A stretch of 64,000 nt of DNA. Source: Cytobacillus dafuensis. Its GTDB lineage: Bacteria > Bacillota > Bacilli > Bacillales > Cytobacillaceae. Made by a program: the position numbers and the translations under genes. The notes beneath the pieces were generated by a model that worked only from the letters and a program-made list of their open reading frames with translations, was not told the origin of the DNA and did no database searches. How positions within the stretch are numbered: position 1 is the stretch's first letter; every line of letters starts with the position of its first letter. Location: assembly GCF_007995155.1 (NCBI RefSeq), contig NZ_CP042593.1:2212001-2276000 (forward strand), written 5' to 3'. Of the stretch, positions 17,662-26,615 are shown in pieces.

Positions 17662-17802
17662 ATGATGGAGGAACTTCTACCATTCATAAGCGAGGTCGGC
17701 TTTCCTATCGTTGTCACGCTATTTCTGCTTCATCGAATAGAAGCAAAACTTGATGTAGTGGTGAATTCGATACAGGTACTTCCTGATCGCCTTAAAGAAT
17801 GA
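17662..17802 (+). CDS. YvrJ family protein
   Basis: A 46-residue peptide too short for most gene callers. AAGGAG lies at 17651-17656. The sequence LPFISEVGFPIVVTLFLLHR followed by EAKLDVV is the YvrJ family signature: a single membrane helix then an amphipathic tail. Function unknown. YvrJ genes usually sit with DUF1659 and DUF2922 genes, which are absent here; instead an orphan holin and repeat A1 lie upstream. Two in-frame ATGs (17662, 17665) are possible starts. Confidence 0.8.
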   Translation: MMEELLPFISEVGFPIVVTLFLLHRIEAKLDVVVNSIQVLPDRLKE

Positions 17803-18012
17803 TATCATATCCAACAAAATCGCATCATATTGACTTTCAATTCCAATAATGCTAAATTTAAATCAGCCGTTCTGCATCGTATTATATTTTTGCAAGCTGA
17901 TATTTCCAAAGCATCATATAGTTTGGATGAGTAATGATGAGTGAAAGCTATAATCGTTGTAAATGGTGAATTAACACATGGCTTCCTTAAGGCCAATAGG
18001 AGGATTTTTTTC

Positions 18013-18213
18013 ATGAAAAATGGTAAAGTTAAATGGTTTAACGCTGAAAAAGGTTTCGGATTCATCGAAGGTGAAGACGGAAACGATGTATTCGTACATT
18101 ACTCTGCTATCCAAACTGAAGGCTTCAAATCATTAGAAGAAGGTCAAGAAGTATCTTTCGAAGTTGTTGAAGGAGCTCGTGGACCTCAAGCTGCTAACGT
18201 AAATAAAATATAA
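18013..18213 (+). CDS. Cold-shock protein (CspB/CspD type)
   Basis: A 66-residue single OB-fold RNA chaperone. Both RNP motifs are visible, KGFGFIE and [14 protein letters not shown] at 17998-18003 sits 9 bases before ATG 18013, correcting an upstream in-frame GTG. The upstream region 17803-18000 could be a long 5' leader, as is usual for csp mRNAs. A strong terminator follows. Confidence 0.93.
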   Translation: MKNGKVKWFNAEKGFGFIEGEDGNDVFVHYSAIQTEGFKSLEEGQEVSFEVVEGARGPQAANVNKI

Positions 18214-18231
18214 TTGATAATTACAATATTT

Positions 18232-18267
18232 GAACAGTCTGGTCTTTTGACCAGGCTGTTTTTTATT
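18232..18267 (+). terminator. Terminator of the cold-shock gene
   Basis: AACAGTCTGGTC-TTTT-GACCAGGCTGTT followed by T-rich sequence. Confidence 0.9.
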
Positions 18268-18406
18268 TGCTTCAAGACTATATTAAGATTTTTTGACAAA
18301 ATTCCAATATAATAAGCAATTTGAGAACGAACGTTCCTCTATTTGGTGTCTATGTTTGATATAATAGTAGTAATGTATTAAATGAGTTGAAACGAGGGTG
18401 AATGCT

Positions 18407-19552
18407 ATGAAATTTATCCATACAGCAGATTGGCATTTGGGTAAGCTTGTTCATGGAATATATATGACAGAGGATCAGCGTTATTTTCTTGATAAATTTA
18501 TTCAATTAGTAGAGGAAGAAAAGCCCGATGCTGTGGTGATTGCTGGGGATTTATATGATCGTTCTGTTCCCCCGACAGATGCTGTTGAATTATTGAATGA
18601 AATATTGTTCAAGATCAATGTTGAACTGAAGACGCCAATTGTTGCGATTGGCGGAAATCATGATAGTGCTGAAAGGCTCTCTTTTGGGAGCTCTTGGTAT
18701 AGGCAAAGTCAGTTTTATCTTTCCGGAAAGCTAGAAATAGATATTCATCCTGTACAAATAAATGGTGTAAATTTTTACCTAGTACCTTATGCGGAACCAA
18801 GCATAGTTCGTCAACTGTTTGGTGATGATACAATCCATACACATCAGGAAGCCATGAAATCTGTAATTGGAAAAATTGAAGATTCATTGAATCCCAATGA
18901 ACCAAATGTATTTGTTGGTCATGCTTTTGTTCTTGGTGGAAAAACAAGTGAATCGGAACGAACTCTATCAGTTGGTGGTTCTGGTTGTGTAAGTGCAGAT
19001 TTGTTTGAACCATTTTCCTATACAGCCCTAGGACATTTACATAGTCCAGATGCGATTAAACATGAAAAAGTGAGGTATTCAGGATCGCTTCTTAAATACT
19101 CCTTTTCGGAAGCAAAGCAAGAAAAGTCAGTATCAATAATTGAAATTGATGAAAAAGGTAAACTCGATATCCGTTCTCGCTCACTCACTCCGAAAAAAGA
19201 TATGCGTGAAATTGAGGGATATCTAGATGAAATATTGGATCCGGGTTTTTATGAAAAGAAAAATTTGGAAGATTATATAAAAATTATCTTGCATGATGAA
19301 GGAGCTTTAATTGATCCGATCAATAAGCTTAGACAAATTTACCCAAATGTTCTTCATCTTGAACGAAAAATAGAAAATATCGACAAAAAGAAGAAGCAAT
19401 TTTTTACATCTGTTAAAGAAGAGAAAAAATCTGAGATCGAACTGTTTAAGCATTTTTATCAAGAAATGACAACTTCTGAATTCACAGATGAAAAAATAGA
19501 TGTTATGTCAGATGTAATAAAGAATGTATTGAAGGAGGAAGCGATGAAATGA
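18407..19552 (+). CDS. sbcD: Exonuclease SbcCD, nuclease subunit SbcD
   Basis: A 381-residue calcineurin-like phosphoesterase, the Mn-dependent nuclease that with SbcC cleaves DNA hairpins and protein-blocked ends (Mre11 homologue). Metal-binding motifs: HTADWHLGK, VIAGDLYDR, GGNHDS, GHAFV and GHLHSP. GAGGGTG at 18394-18400 selects ATG 18407 over an upstream GTG. It overlaps sbcC by 4 bases (ATGA), implying coupled translation. Confidence 0.95.
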   Translation: MKFIHTADWHLGKLVHGIYMTEDQRYFLDKFIQLVEEEKPDAVVIAGDLYDRSVPPTDAVELLNEILFKINVELKTPIVAIGGNHDSAERLSFGSSWYRQSQFYLSGKLEIDIHPVQINGVNFYLVPYAEPSIVRQLFGDDTIHTHQEAMKSVIGKIEDSLNPNEPNVFVGHAFVLGGKTSESERTLSVGGSGCVSADLFEPFSYTALGHLHSPDAIKHEKVRYSGSLLKYSFSEAKQEKSVSIIEIDEKGKLDIRSRSLTPKKDMREIEGYLDEILDPGFYEKKNLEDYIKIILHDEGALIDPINKLRQIYPNVLHLERKIENIDKKKKQFFTSVKEEKKSEIELFKHFYQEMTTSEFTDEKIDVMSDVIKNVLKEEAMK

Positions 19553-22500
19553 GGCCGTTAAAGTTAACGATGCAGGCATTTGGTCCGTATGCAAGTACAG
19601 AGCAGATTGATTTTACAAAGCTTGGAAACAGGACAATGTTCGTTATATCAGGTAAAACGGGCTCAGGAAAAACGACTATTTTTGATGGAATTAGTTATGC
19701 CATTTACGGAAAAGCAAGCGGTGAGGATCGAAATGGGCCTGATTTAAGAAGTCAATTTGCTAAGAATGATTTATTGACAGAGGTTTCTCTTGAATTTGCT
19801 TTAAGAAACAAAACATATTTTATTACTAGATCCCCACAGCAAGAAAAGAAAAAGGACCGGGGCGAAGGGTACACAACGATAAGTGCAAAAGCAGAATTAT
19901 ATATTTATGATGAGAACGGTGACAAACAGCTGCTTGCTGCAAATATTCGTGATGTTGATGAAAAAATTAAAGAAATTATGATTATAGATAGCAACCAATT
20001 TAGGCAAATTCTAATGATTCCTCAAGGGGAATTTAGAAAACTCCTAACTTCGGAAAGTAAAGAAAAGGAAGTCATATTACAGCGCTTATTCCATACGCAA
20101 ATATATAAGAGGATTGAAGAAAAGCTAAAGGAAAATGCTGTGGAATTAAAAAGAACGGTCGATACCCAAATAGAAAGCCGAAATCAGTCCATTCAGCAAA
20201 TTCAAGCTCTTTTTAATGAAGAATTACAATCATATTTGGATGCTGGCAGTATTAATGACAATATTATTATGCCTCTCTTAAAATCTGAAATTAATTTGAT
20301 GGAAGAAGAACTTACACAGTTTGCAAATAAACTGAAAGAGAAACAAGAAAATAGAGACAGTCTTCAGCAGAAATTATACGAAGCCGAAGCAATAGTAAAA
20401 CAGCTTATGGCAAAGGAAGATTTGGTATTAAAAAAGGCTAAGCTTGAAGGAGAAAAGGAATACTTTTCTCAAGTTGAAAAACTTATTATTCTTGCTCAAA
20501 AAGCGGCAGTTCTGGCTCAACAGGAAGAGCTCTGTCATCACTTGAAAAAGGAGCTAGATGCTTCGAATCAAGAGCTTGCTGTATTACAAACAAATCTATC
20601 GTCTCTAAGTGTTCAATTAAATGAACAGGAAGTAAAGCTAGAGGAAGAAAAAGGTCGGGAAAACGAAAAGAAAGATCTAGCAGATGAAATTGGTATGCTT
20701 CAAAATATGAGAGAGGATATTCAATCCTTTTCAAAGGTTAACAACGAAGCACATGAGATAGGAAAAAAGCTTGAAGCATTGAATCAAGAGAAAGCGCAGA
20801 TAGCGGAATTCTTGATCAGATCGGAACAATCATTGATTTTACTTCAAGAAGAAAAACAACAACTGGAGAAAGACAATTTTACGTTATTAGAAAATGCACG
20901 TAAAATAGAAAAAATTGAAGAGGAAATGATTAGATTCGACAAATTTGAAGTGCTAAAAGCAAAATATGAAGAAGAAAATAATCATTTTAATCAAAGAAAA
21001 GGGTATCTTGAGAATATCTCAATACGTCTAGAAGATGCCAAAAAAACGATAGAACATTTAGAACAAAAATGGCTAAATGGACAAGCTGGTATACTTGCAA
21101 GCAAACTTCTAGAAGGGGAGGCTTGCTCTGTTTGTGGCTCTTTGCACCATCCGAATCCAGCAGAACTATCAGAAATTATCCCAAATGATAAAGACATAAA
21201 ATCAGCAAAAAAGCAGTTAGAAGAGCTAGAAAAGGAAAAGGCAAAGGCTGAATCGACTTACTATGAATCGCAATCGAATGTTCGCTCTTTACAGGATGCA
21301 TTACATTCACTTTTGGAGGATATTCGGAAACAGCGTGCTGATCTGACTCAAGAAAATCTTTCAGTCGTAAAAGGTTTAATAGTCATAGAACACAATGATT
21401 ATGCTAAGGTTCAAAGCACACTTTCAAATAGAATAAAAAGATTGCCTTTATGTTTGAATGAACTAGAGCATATGGAGAAAAATAAAGAGACATATTCTTT
21501 AAAGCTTCAAAAACTATCTGATCAAATAAATGAATCAACTATTCTTTACACCGAAAAGAAAACAAATTTAACTAGAATGACAGAAAAAATTCCTGTCGAG
21601 CTCCGTTCGATTGAAGCTTTTGAAGAACGCCTACACAATGTGTTAAAAAAGCATGATAATCTTGTTAAAAGATTTGAAGCAGCAACTCAAAACTTTCAGG
21701 ATACAAAGGATAAATTTCTTTCTGAGAAAGCTAAATGCGAAATAATAGAAAAACATGCAGCAAAAAAGAAAGAAGAACTAGCAATTGAAAGAGAAGCTTT
21801 TGTTCAAAGGATGAAGAATCAAGGATTTGAATCATACAGTGAATTCAATGGAGCTAAAAAATCAGAGCAAGAAATACAAATGCTTGAGAATTCATTAAGG
21901 AACTATCGAGAAGAGGTCCGATCAGTTAATGATCGGTATGAAGAGCTTTCTAAGTTTTTGAAAGATGTGGAGAAGCCAGATTTAGAAAAACTTAATGATG
22001 CCTTTAAAGAGATTGAAAAGCATATCAGTCAGTTACAGGAAGAATATACGAATCTATTTATAAAGAAAAGAAATAATGAAGAAATTGTTGTGAAAATAAC
22101 TAATATTAATGATCAAATTAAAGAGTTAGAAGAAAAATACAAAATTGTAGGTCATCTTTACGAAATTACCAAAGGTCAAAATACGTATCGTATTACATTT
22201 GAACGATTTGTCTTAGCAGCTTTTTTAGATGATATATTACGTGAAGCGAATGGCAGATTAAGAAAAATGACGAGTGGCAGATATGAATTACTACGGAAAA
22301 CGGATCGGTCAAAAGGAAATGTTCAAAGCGGATTAGAATTGCTCGTTCTCGATCAGTATACAGGTCAGGAACGACATGTGAAAACTCTTTCTGGAGGAGA
22401 GAGCTTTAAAGCGGCACTCGCCCTTGCATTAGGTTTAGCTGATGTTGTTCAGCAATATGCAGGAGGGGTTTCATTGGAAACGATGTTTATTGATGAAGGG

Positions 22501-22680
22501 TTTGGAACACTGGATCCAGAATCATTAGAGCAAGCAATTGAAGCTTTAATGGAAATACAAAGCAGTGGAAGACTGGTTGGGATTATTTCTCATGTTCCTG
22601 AGCTGAAGGAAAGAATTGATGCTCGCCTTGAAGTATATGCTAGTCAAAGAGGAAGTCGGACAGAGTTTCAATTCAGCTAA
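19549..22680 (+). CDS. sbcC: Exonuclease SbcCD, ATPase subunit SbcC
   Basis: A 1043-residue SMC-like ATPase (Rad50 homologue). Walker A is GKTGSGKTTIFDG near residue 35. Long coiled coils run about 180-500 and 540-880 around a zinc hook CSVC near residue 526. The signature LSGGESFKAALALALG and Walker B METMFIDEGFGTLD-type motif are near the C-terminus. It dimerises through the hook and drives SbcD. Full length and intact. Repeat B1 follows instead of a simple terminator. Confidence 0.95.
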   Translation: MRPLKLTMQAFGPYASTEQIDFTKLGNRTMFVISGKTGSGKTTIFDGISYAIYGKASGEDRNGPDLRSQFAKNDLLTEVSLEFALRNKTYFITRSPQQEKKKDRGEGYTTISAKAELYIYDENGDKQLLAANIRDVDEKIKEIMIIDSNQFRQILMIPQGEFRKLLTSESKEKEVILQRLFHTQIYKRIEEKLKENAVELKRTVDTQIESRNQSIQQIQALFNEELQSYLDAGSINDNIIMPLLKSEINLMEEELTQFANKLKEKQENRDSLQQKLYEAEAIVKQLMAKEDLVLKKAKLEGEKEYFSQVEKLIILAQKAAVLAQQEELCHHLKKELDASNQELAVLQTNLSSLSVQLNEQEVKLEEEKGRENEKKDLADEIGMLQNMREDIQSFSKVNNEAHEIGKKLEALNQEKAQIAEFLIRSEQSLILLQEEKQQLEKDNFTLLENARKIEKIEEEMIRFDKFEVLKAKYEEENNHFNQRKGYLENISIRLEDAKKTIEHLEQKWLNGQAGILASKLLEGEACSVCGSLHHPNPAELSEIIPNDKDIKSAKKQLEELEKEKAKAESTYYESQSNVRSLQDALHSLLEDIRKQRADLTQENLSVVKGLIVIEHNDYAKVQSTLSNRIKRLPLCLNELEHMEKNKETYSLKLQKLSDQINESTILYTEKKTNLTRMTEKIPVELRSIEAFEERLHNVLKKHDNLVKRFEAATQNFQDTKDKFLSEKAKCEIIEKHAAKKKEELAIEREAFVQRMKNQGFESYSEFNGAKKSEQEIQMLENSLRNYREEVRSVNDRYEELSKFLKDVEKPDLEKLNDAFKEIEKHISQLQEEYTNLFIKKRNNEEIVVKITNINDQIKELEEKYKIVGHLYEITKGQNTYRITFERFVLAAFLDDILREANGRLRKMTSGRYELLRKTDRSKGNVQSGLELLVLDQYTGQERHVKTLSGGESFKAALALALGLADVVQQYAGGVSLETMFIDEGFGTLDPESLEQAIEALMEIQSSGRLVGIISHVPELKERIDARLEVYASQRGSRTEFQFS

Positions 22681-22728
22681 TTAGTATGTTCAGAACTTTG
22701 ACGACAAATGCCAAGTATTTCATATATT

Positions 22729-22999
22729 TATCGCAGATTAACGGGCAGTAAGACCCCCACCTCAAGGATTCGCGTATACAAAGAAGAGTAAGTGGGGGAT
22801 CAACTGCCCGTAAAGGCCCGACGACGGACACGATGTCCTAGTCAGGCGAAAGCCACAGGACGTGGCGTTTTGAGCGTGATTGGTTCAACTAACCATCAGT
22901 AGGGGATGAAGGCCGACTAAGAACGCCACGTCCTGTGGCAACGTCGGCACTAGCAAGTCCTGTGCGTCGAAAACCCCCACTGATGGAAATTTCACTTTA
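22729..22999 (-). repeat. Family B structured repeat, copy B1 (long form)
   Basis: On the minus strand it has the same scaffold as copy B2 at 31734: CCATCAGTGGGGG-type hairpin, linker TTAGTTGAACCAATC, then the ACGGGCAGTTGATCCCCC / GGGGGTCTTACTGCCCGT hairpin and TTAATCTGCGATAAA. Two extra blocks of about 55-60 bases, each containing GCCACAGGACGTGGCG-type palindromes, interrupt the scaffold. Confidence 0.85.
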
Positions 23000-23020
23000 T
23001 ACAGAATAAGGATGATTAGT

Positions 23021-23713
23021 ATGAATAAGAGAGTTGCTCTATCATGGAGTGGCGGTAAAGATAGCTGTATGGCACTTGATGTTTTGAAGGGAAAAGGAAT
23101 TGAAGTAGCATGTTTCATTACAACTGTTCCAAGGGAAATTGGAAGAACCTTTGGGCATGGGGAAAAAATGTCCTTAGTGAAGCTTCAAGGTGAAGCATTA
23201 AATATTCCGGTTGAATTTATTTCATGCACATTTGAAGATTATACCTTAAGTTTTGAGACCGTATTAAAGAGGATTAAAGAAGAGTATGGTCTTGATGGCA
23301 TTGCATTCGGTGATTTGTACTTAGAGGGTCACAGAGAATGGGGAGAGAAGGTAGCGGAATCTGCCAATCTTGAAGCAATATATCCATTGTGGGGAAAAAA
23401 AGAAGATGCTCTTCAGGCACTTCAAACCTTTATTGAATCAGGCTACCAAGCAGTAGTTATTCGCGTACGTGAAGATATTTTGGATGATTCATGGCTTGGA
23501 AAACGTCTTGATTTCACTTTTTTAGATGATATAAAAATGAAAGAAATATGTCCTATGGGTGAGTCTGGAGAATACCATACATTTGTATTTGATGGCCCAT
23601 TGTTTAACAAAAAAATAGTTCTAACACAACCAGAAATCATATCATTAGAGACGACAAAGAAGTTGGAGTTTCTACATTATGAGCTTAAGCAAAAAGAAAC
23701 ATTAAATGGTTAA
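23021..23713 (+). CDS. Dph6-related ATP-pyrophosphatase (adenine nucleotide alpha hydrolase fold)
   Basis: A 230-residue N-type ATP-pyrophosphatase with the PP-loop SWSGGKDSC at residues 9-17. It resembles the family annotated diphthine-ammonia ligase (Dph6/MJ0570). Bacteria lack diphthamide, so the substrate is probably different, an amidation or thiolation reaction. The downstream GDLYLEGHREWGEKV motif is conserved in that family. AAGGAT precedes ATG 23021. It begins a rightward run with ywaF-like and selB genes. Confidence 0.8.
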   Translation: MNKRVALSWSGGKDSCMALDVLKGKGIEVACFITTVPREIGRTFGHGEKMSLVKLQGEALNIPVEFISCTFEDYTLSFETVLKRIKEEYGLDGIAFGDLYLEGHREWGEKVAESANLEAIYPLWGKKEDALQALQTFIESGYQAVVIRVREDILDDSWLGKRLDFTFLDDIKMKEICPMGESGEYHTFVFDGPLFNKKIVLTQPEIISLETTKKLEFLHYELKQKETLNG

Positions 23714-23743
23714 AAATCATTCATAAAATGAGGTATTTATTCT

Positions 23744-24463
23744 ATGCACAATTTTTTTGGCCATGAATACGATCCTTTTCCATTTTTACCGTATTCTTTG
23801 TACCATTTTTTTATGATTTTTGTGCTAATCATAGGCTCAGTATTAATTTTTTATTTTAGAGATTTTTTAAGAAAACATGACAAGACTGCAAGAATTATTA
23901 TGTTTGTTAGTTTATTTCTTTTTGAGGCTTTGTATCATATTTGGCTGTATAAAGATGGATATTGGGATATTTCCTTTACATTGCCTCTTCAGCTTTGTTC
24001 CTTAAGCCTTATTTTATGTCTTCTTCTTTTATTTACACAATCTAAACTAATATTTCAGATTGTGTTTTTCATAGGAATATCTGGAGCATTCATGGCGATT
24101 CTGACTCCAGAACTGTTTCTAGGGTTTCCGCATTTTCGGTATTTTCAATTTTTTATTACACACATACTGATTATTTGGACCTGCTTATATTTTTTGTTTA
24201 TCCATCAATTAGCACCAACAAGAAGAGGCGTGTTGTATTCATTCTTATTTCTAAATTTGAGTGCGATATGTGCTTACATTGCAAATAAAATTACAAATGG
24301 AAATTATATGTTTCTTGCCTCTAAACCGACGAATGGATCTTTACTAGATTATTTTGGTCCATTTCCTTTTTATATATTTGCATTGGAAGTATCGGCTTTG
24401 ATTATGTTCTTCTTACTGTTTTTGATATGCGATAAAGTATTAATGAAATTGATACAGAAGTAG
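23744..24463 (+). CDS. YwaF-family (TIGR02206) integral membrane protein
   Basis: A 239-residue protein with about six or seven hydrophobic helices. Its sequence pattern (ALYHIWLYKDGYWDISFTLP, LQLCSLSLILCLLLLF, FGPFPFYIFALE) is that of the TIGR02206/YwaF family of unknown function. It lies 30 bases after the ATP-pyrophosphatase and 9 bases before the selB start codon, so the three may be co-transcribed. Confidence 0.8.
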   Translation: MHNFFGHEYDPFPFLPYSLYHFFMIFVLIIGSVLIFYFRDFLRKHDKTARIIMFVSLFLFEALYHIWLYKDGYWDISFTLPLQLCSLSLILCLLLLFTQSKLIFQIVFFIGISGAFMAILTPELFLGFPHFRYFQFFITHILIIWTCLYFLFIHQLAPTRRGVLYSFLFLNLSAICAYIANKITNGNYMFLASKPTNGSLLDYFGPFPFYIFALEVSALIMFFLLFLICDKVLMKLIQK

Positions 24464-24472
24464 GTGGTAGTT

Positions 24473-26368
24473 TTGAGAAAAAGATTTTTCACGATTGGAA
24501 TGGCCGGTCATATTGATCATGGTAAAACAACGCTAACGAAAGCGCTAACAAATATAGATACGGATAGGCTAAAAGAAGAAAAAGAAAGGCAAATTTCCAT
24601 TGAGCTTGGTTTTGCACCATTATATGAAGATCATGAGATTCAGATTTCTGTTGTAGATGTCCCAGGTCATGAAAGATTTATTCGACAAATGATTGCAGGA
24701 GTCGCTGGGATTGATTTAGTCGTTCTTGTTGTTGCTGCGGATGAAGGAGTCATGCCACAAACAAGAGAGCATTTACATATTTTAGAGCTTTTAGGAATTC
24801 AAAGTGGCATCGTAGCCGTAACTAAAATTGATCGTGTTGAAGATGAGTTTATAGATTTAGTAAAGGAAGACATTTTAGAGGAACTAAAAGGAACTGTTTT
24901 TGAAAAAGCCCCATTTATACTTGTTGATAGCATTAAGAATAAAGGTGTAGATGAGCTGAAAGCCCGAATTGTTCAATATCTTAAGGAGCAAGACACTAGA
25001 GATGTAAGAGGAGCTTTTCGTCTGCCAATCGATCAAGTCTTTACTGTAAAGGGACAGGGGACGGTTATTCGAGGGACTGTGTATGAAGGTTCGGTAGAGG
25101 AAGGACAATCTTTAATGGTTTTACCAAAAAGGTTAGAGACACGGGCACGTCAGCTGCAAGTTCATCATCAGCCAGCAAAGAGTGCTTTTGCTGGTCAAAG
25201 AACAGCTATTAATTTGTCTGGTATCGCAAAAGAAGATTTGGAAAGAGGGGATGTGCTAGTCTCTTCAGAACATTTTATCGTTACGCGTACAATTGATGTA
25301 GTCCTAAAAGTTGCAGGTGATTTGGAATACATGGTTAAACAAAGGATGCCGATTAAATGTCATATCGGAACCTCTGAAGTTATGGGTCGAATTGTATTTT
25401 TTGATCGTAATGAATTAAAGGAAGAAAATGAAGAAGTTCTCTGTCAAATTCGTTTGGAAGAAGAAATCGTTACGAAACGAGGAGATCGATTTATATTAAG
25501 ACGCCCTAGTCCACAGGAAACGATTGGTGGAGGTTGGGTAATAGACCCTAGAGGGGAGAAATATAAGTTTGGTAATCAAACGGTAGAAGATTTAGAAAAG
25601 AAAAAAGAAGGAACTCCAAAAGATAGAGTGATTGCTGCATTAGTGGAGGCGAAAAGTCTTTCTTTATCAGAGTTAATGACTAGAACTTCCATTGATGAAT
25701 ATGAGCTGCAAAATTGCTTATCTGAAAAAGTTTTTCTGAAGTATGATGCAGATGAATATTCACTGCAATCTATCAAAGATTTAATAATCGAAGAAATATA
25801 TGATCGTTTGAGGGATTATCATAATACAAATCCAATGAAGCAAGGTTTAAATAAAGCGGAATTGCTACAATCAATGCAGAATCTTTATCCAAAAAGACTA
25901 CTTGACTTTGTATTAGACCAAGGAATTATTGAGGCTATTTTTAATAAGAAGGATCAATTTGTGTTCCTAGCAGATTTTTCCCCGCATGTTCCAAATAATT
26001 GGAAGACAAGAATAGAGAATATGCTTTCAGCACTTAAGGCTGATGAATTAAAAGTTAACTTTTTAAATGATTATTTAAAGAGTGCAGGAATCCCGAACGA
26101 TTTAGTGCCTGATATAAAACGTTTTTTAGTCGAACAAGGTGAAATCGTATCACTTGATGAACAATATTACTATCATGGAGATCTTTTCCGAAGTGCAGTG
26201 GAAAGATTAAAGAAAGGAACAGGTTCAGAGTTTGAGGTTGGGGATGCAAAAGAGATACTCGGGCTTTCTCGTAAATATATGATTCCATTCTTAGAGAGAC
26301 TAGATGTATTAGGCTTAACAAAAAGAGTAGAAAATAAAAGAGTTTGGCAGAATAGTAGATCTAATTAA
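24473..26368 (+). CDS. selB: Selenocysteine-specific elongation factor SelB
   Basis: A 631-residue GTPase that brings Sec-tRNA-Sec to UGA codons marked by a SECIS hairpin. EF-Tu-like G domain at about 1-170 with [19 protein letters not shown] and TKID. Two beta-barrel domains follow ([19 protein letters not shown]) and then domain III/IV. The C-terminal third has tandem winged helices for SECIS binding, ending in [22 protein letters not shown] at 24462-24467 favours TTG 24473; GTG 24464 is inside that site. The tRNA-Sec gene lies 22 kb away, but no selA or selD is in the window. Confidence 0.92.
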   Translation: MRKRFFTIGMAGHIDHGKTTLTKALTNIDTDRLKEEKERQISIELGFAPLYEDHEIQISVVDVPGHERFIRQMIAGVAGIDLVVLVVAADEGVMPQTREHLHILELLGIQSGIVAVTKIDRVEDEFIDLVKEDILEELKGTVFEKAPFILVDSIKNKGVDELKARIVQYLKEQDTRDVRGAFRLPIDQVFTVKGQGTVIRGTVYEGSVEEGQSLMVLPKRLETRARQLQVHHQPAKSAFAGQRTAINLSGIAKEDLERGDVLVSSEHFIVTRTIDVVLKVAGDLEYMVKQRMPIKCHIGTSEVMGRIVFFDRNELKEENEEVLCQIRLEEEIVTKRGDRFILRRPSPQETIGGGWVIDPRGEKYKFGNQTVEDLEKKKEGTPKDRVIAALVEAKSLSLSELMTRTSIDEYELQNCLSEKVFLKYDADEYSLQSIKDLIIEEIYDRLRDYHNTNPMKQGLNKAELLQSMQNLYPKRLLDFVLDQGIIEAIFNKKDQFVFLADFSPHVPNNWKTRIENMLSALKADELKVNFLNDYLKSAGIPNDLVPDIKRFLVEQGEIVSLDEQYYYHGDLFRSAVERLKKGTGSEFEVGDAKEILGLSRKYMIPFLERLDVLGLTKRVENKRVWQNSRSN

Positions 26369-26442
26369 TATGCAAGAAACACAGGGAATCAAAAGGGGTT
26401 TCTAACCCTTCCAGATTGAAATATTTTATCTTTACTTAGCTT

Positions 26443-26482
26443 TAAACCAAGCCTCGAAAAATGGGGCTTGGTTTATTTTTTT
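26443..26482 (+). terminator. Terminator of selB
   Basis: AAACCAAGCC and GGCTTGGTTT form a 10-bp stem followed by a T7 run. Confidence 0.85.
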
Positions 26483-26545
26483 GGAAATCCCATAAATGCA
26501 GTTGCGATGATTGAAACAAAATAATGTTTATTTTAAAAAAAGTTC

Positions 26546-26602
26546 TTGTTTTTTCTATCGGATCAGTCTATAGTAAACTGGTAATGACAACTGTCAAGAC
26601 AG
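26546..26602 (+). promoter_or_regulatory. niaP promoter and candidate NiaR operator
   Basis: -35 TTGTTT at 26546-26551, a 17-base spacer and -10 TATAGT at 26569-26574. Downstream, the palindrome CTGTC-AA-GACAG (26591-26602) overlaps the ribosome site AGGAGGGG. In Firmicutes, niaP orthologues are repressed by NiaR with nicotinate through a related TGTCTTGACA-type site; the match is from memory. Confidence 0.6.
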
Positions 26603-26615
26603 GAGGGGTAGTAGG

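Noticed and set aside
22729..22999. CRISPR array or insertion sequence
   Set aside because: No regularly spaced identical repeats and no transposase; the palindromes belong to a structured repeat also found at 31734.
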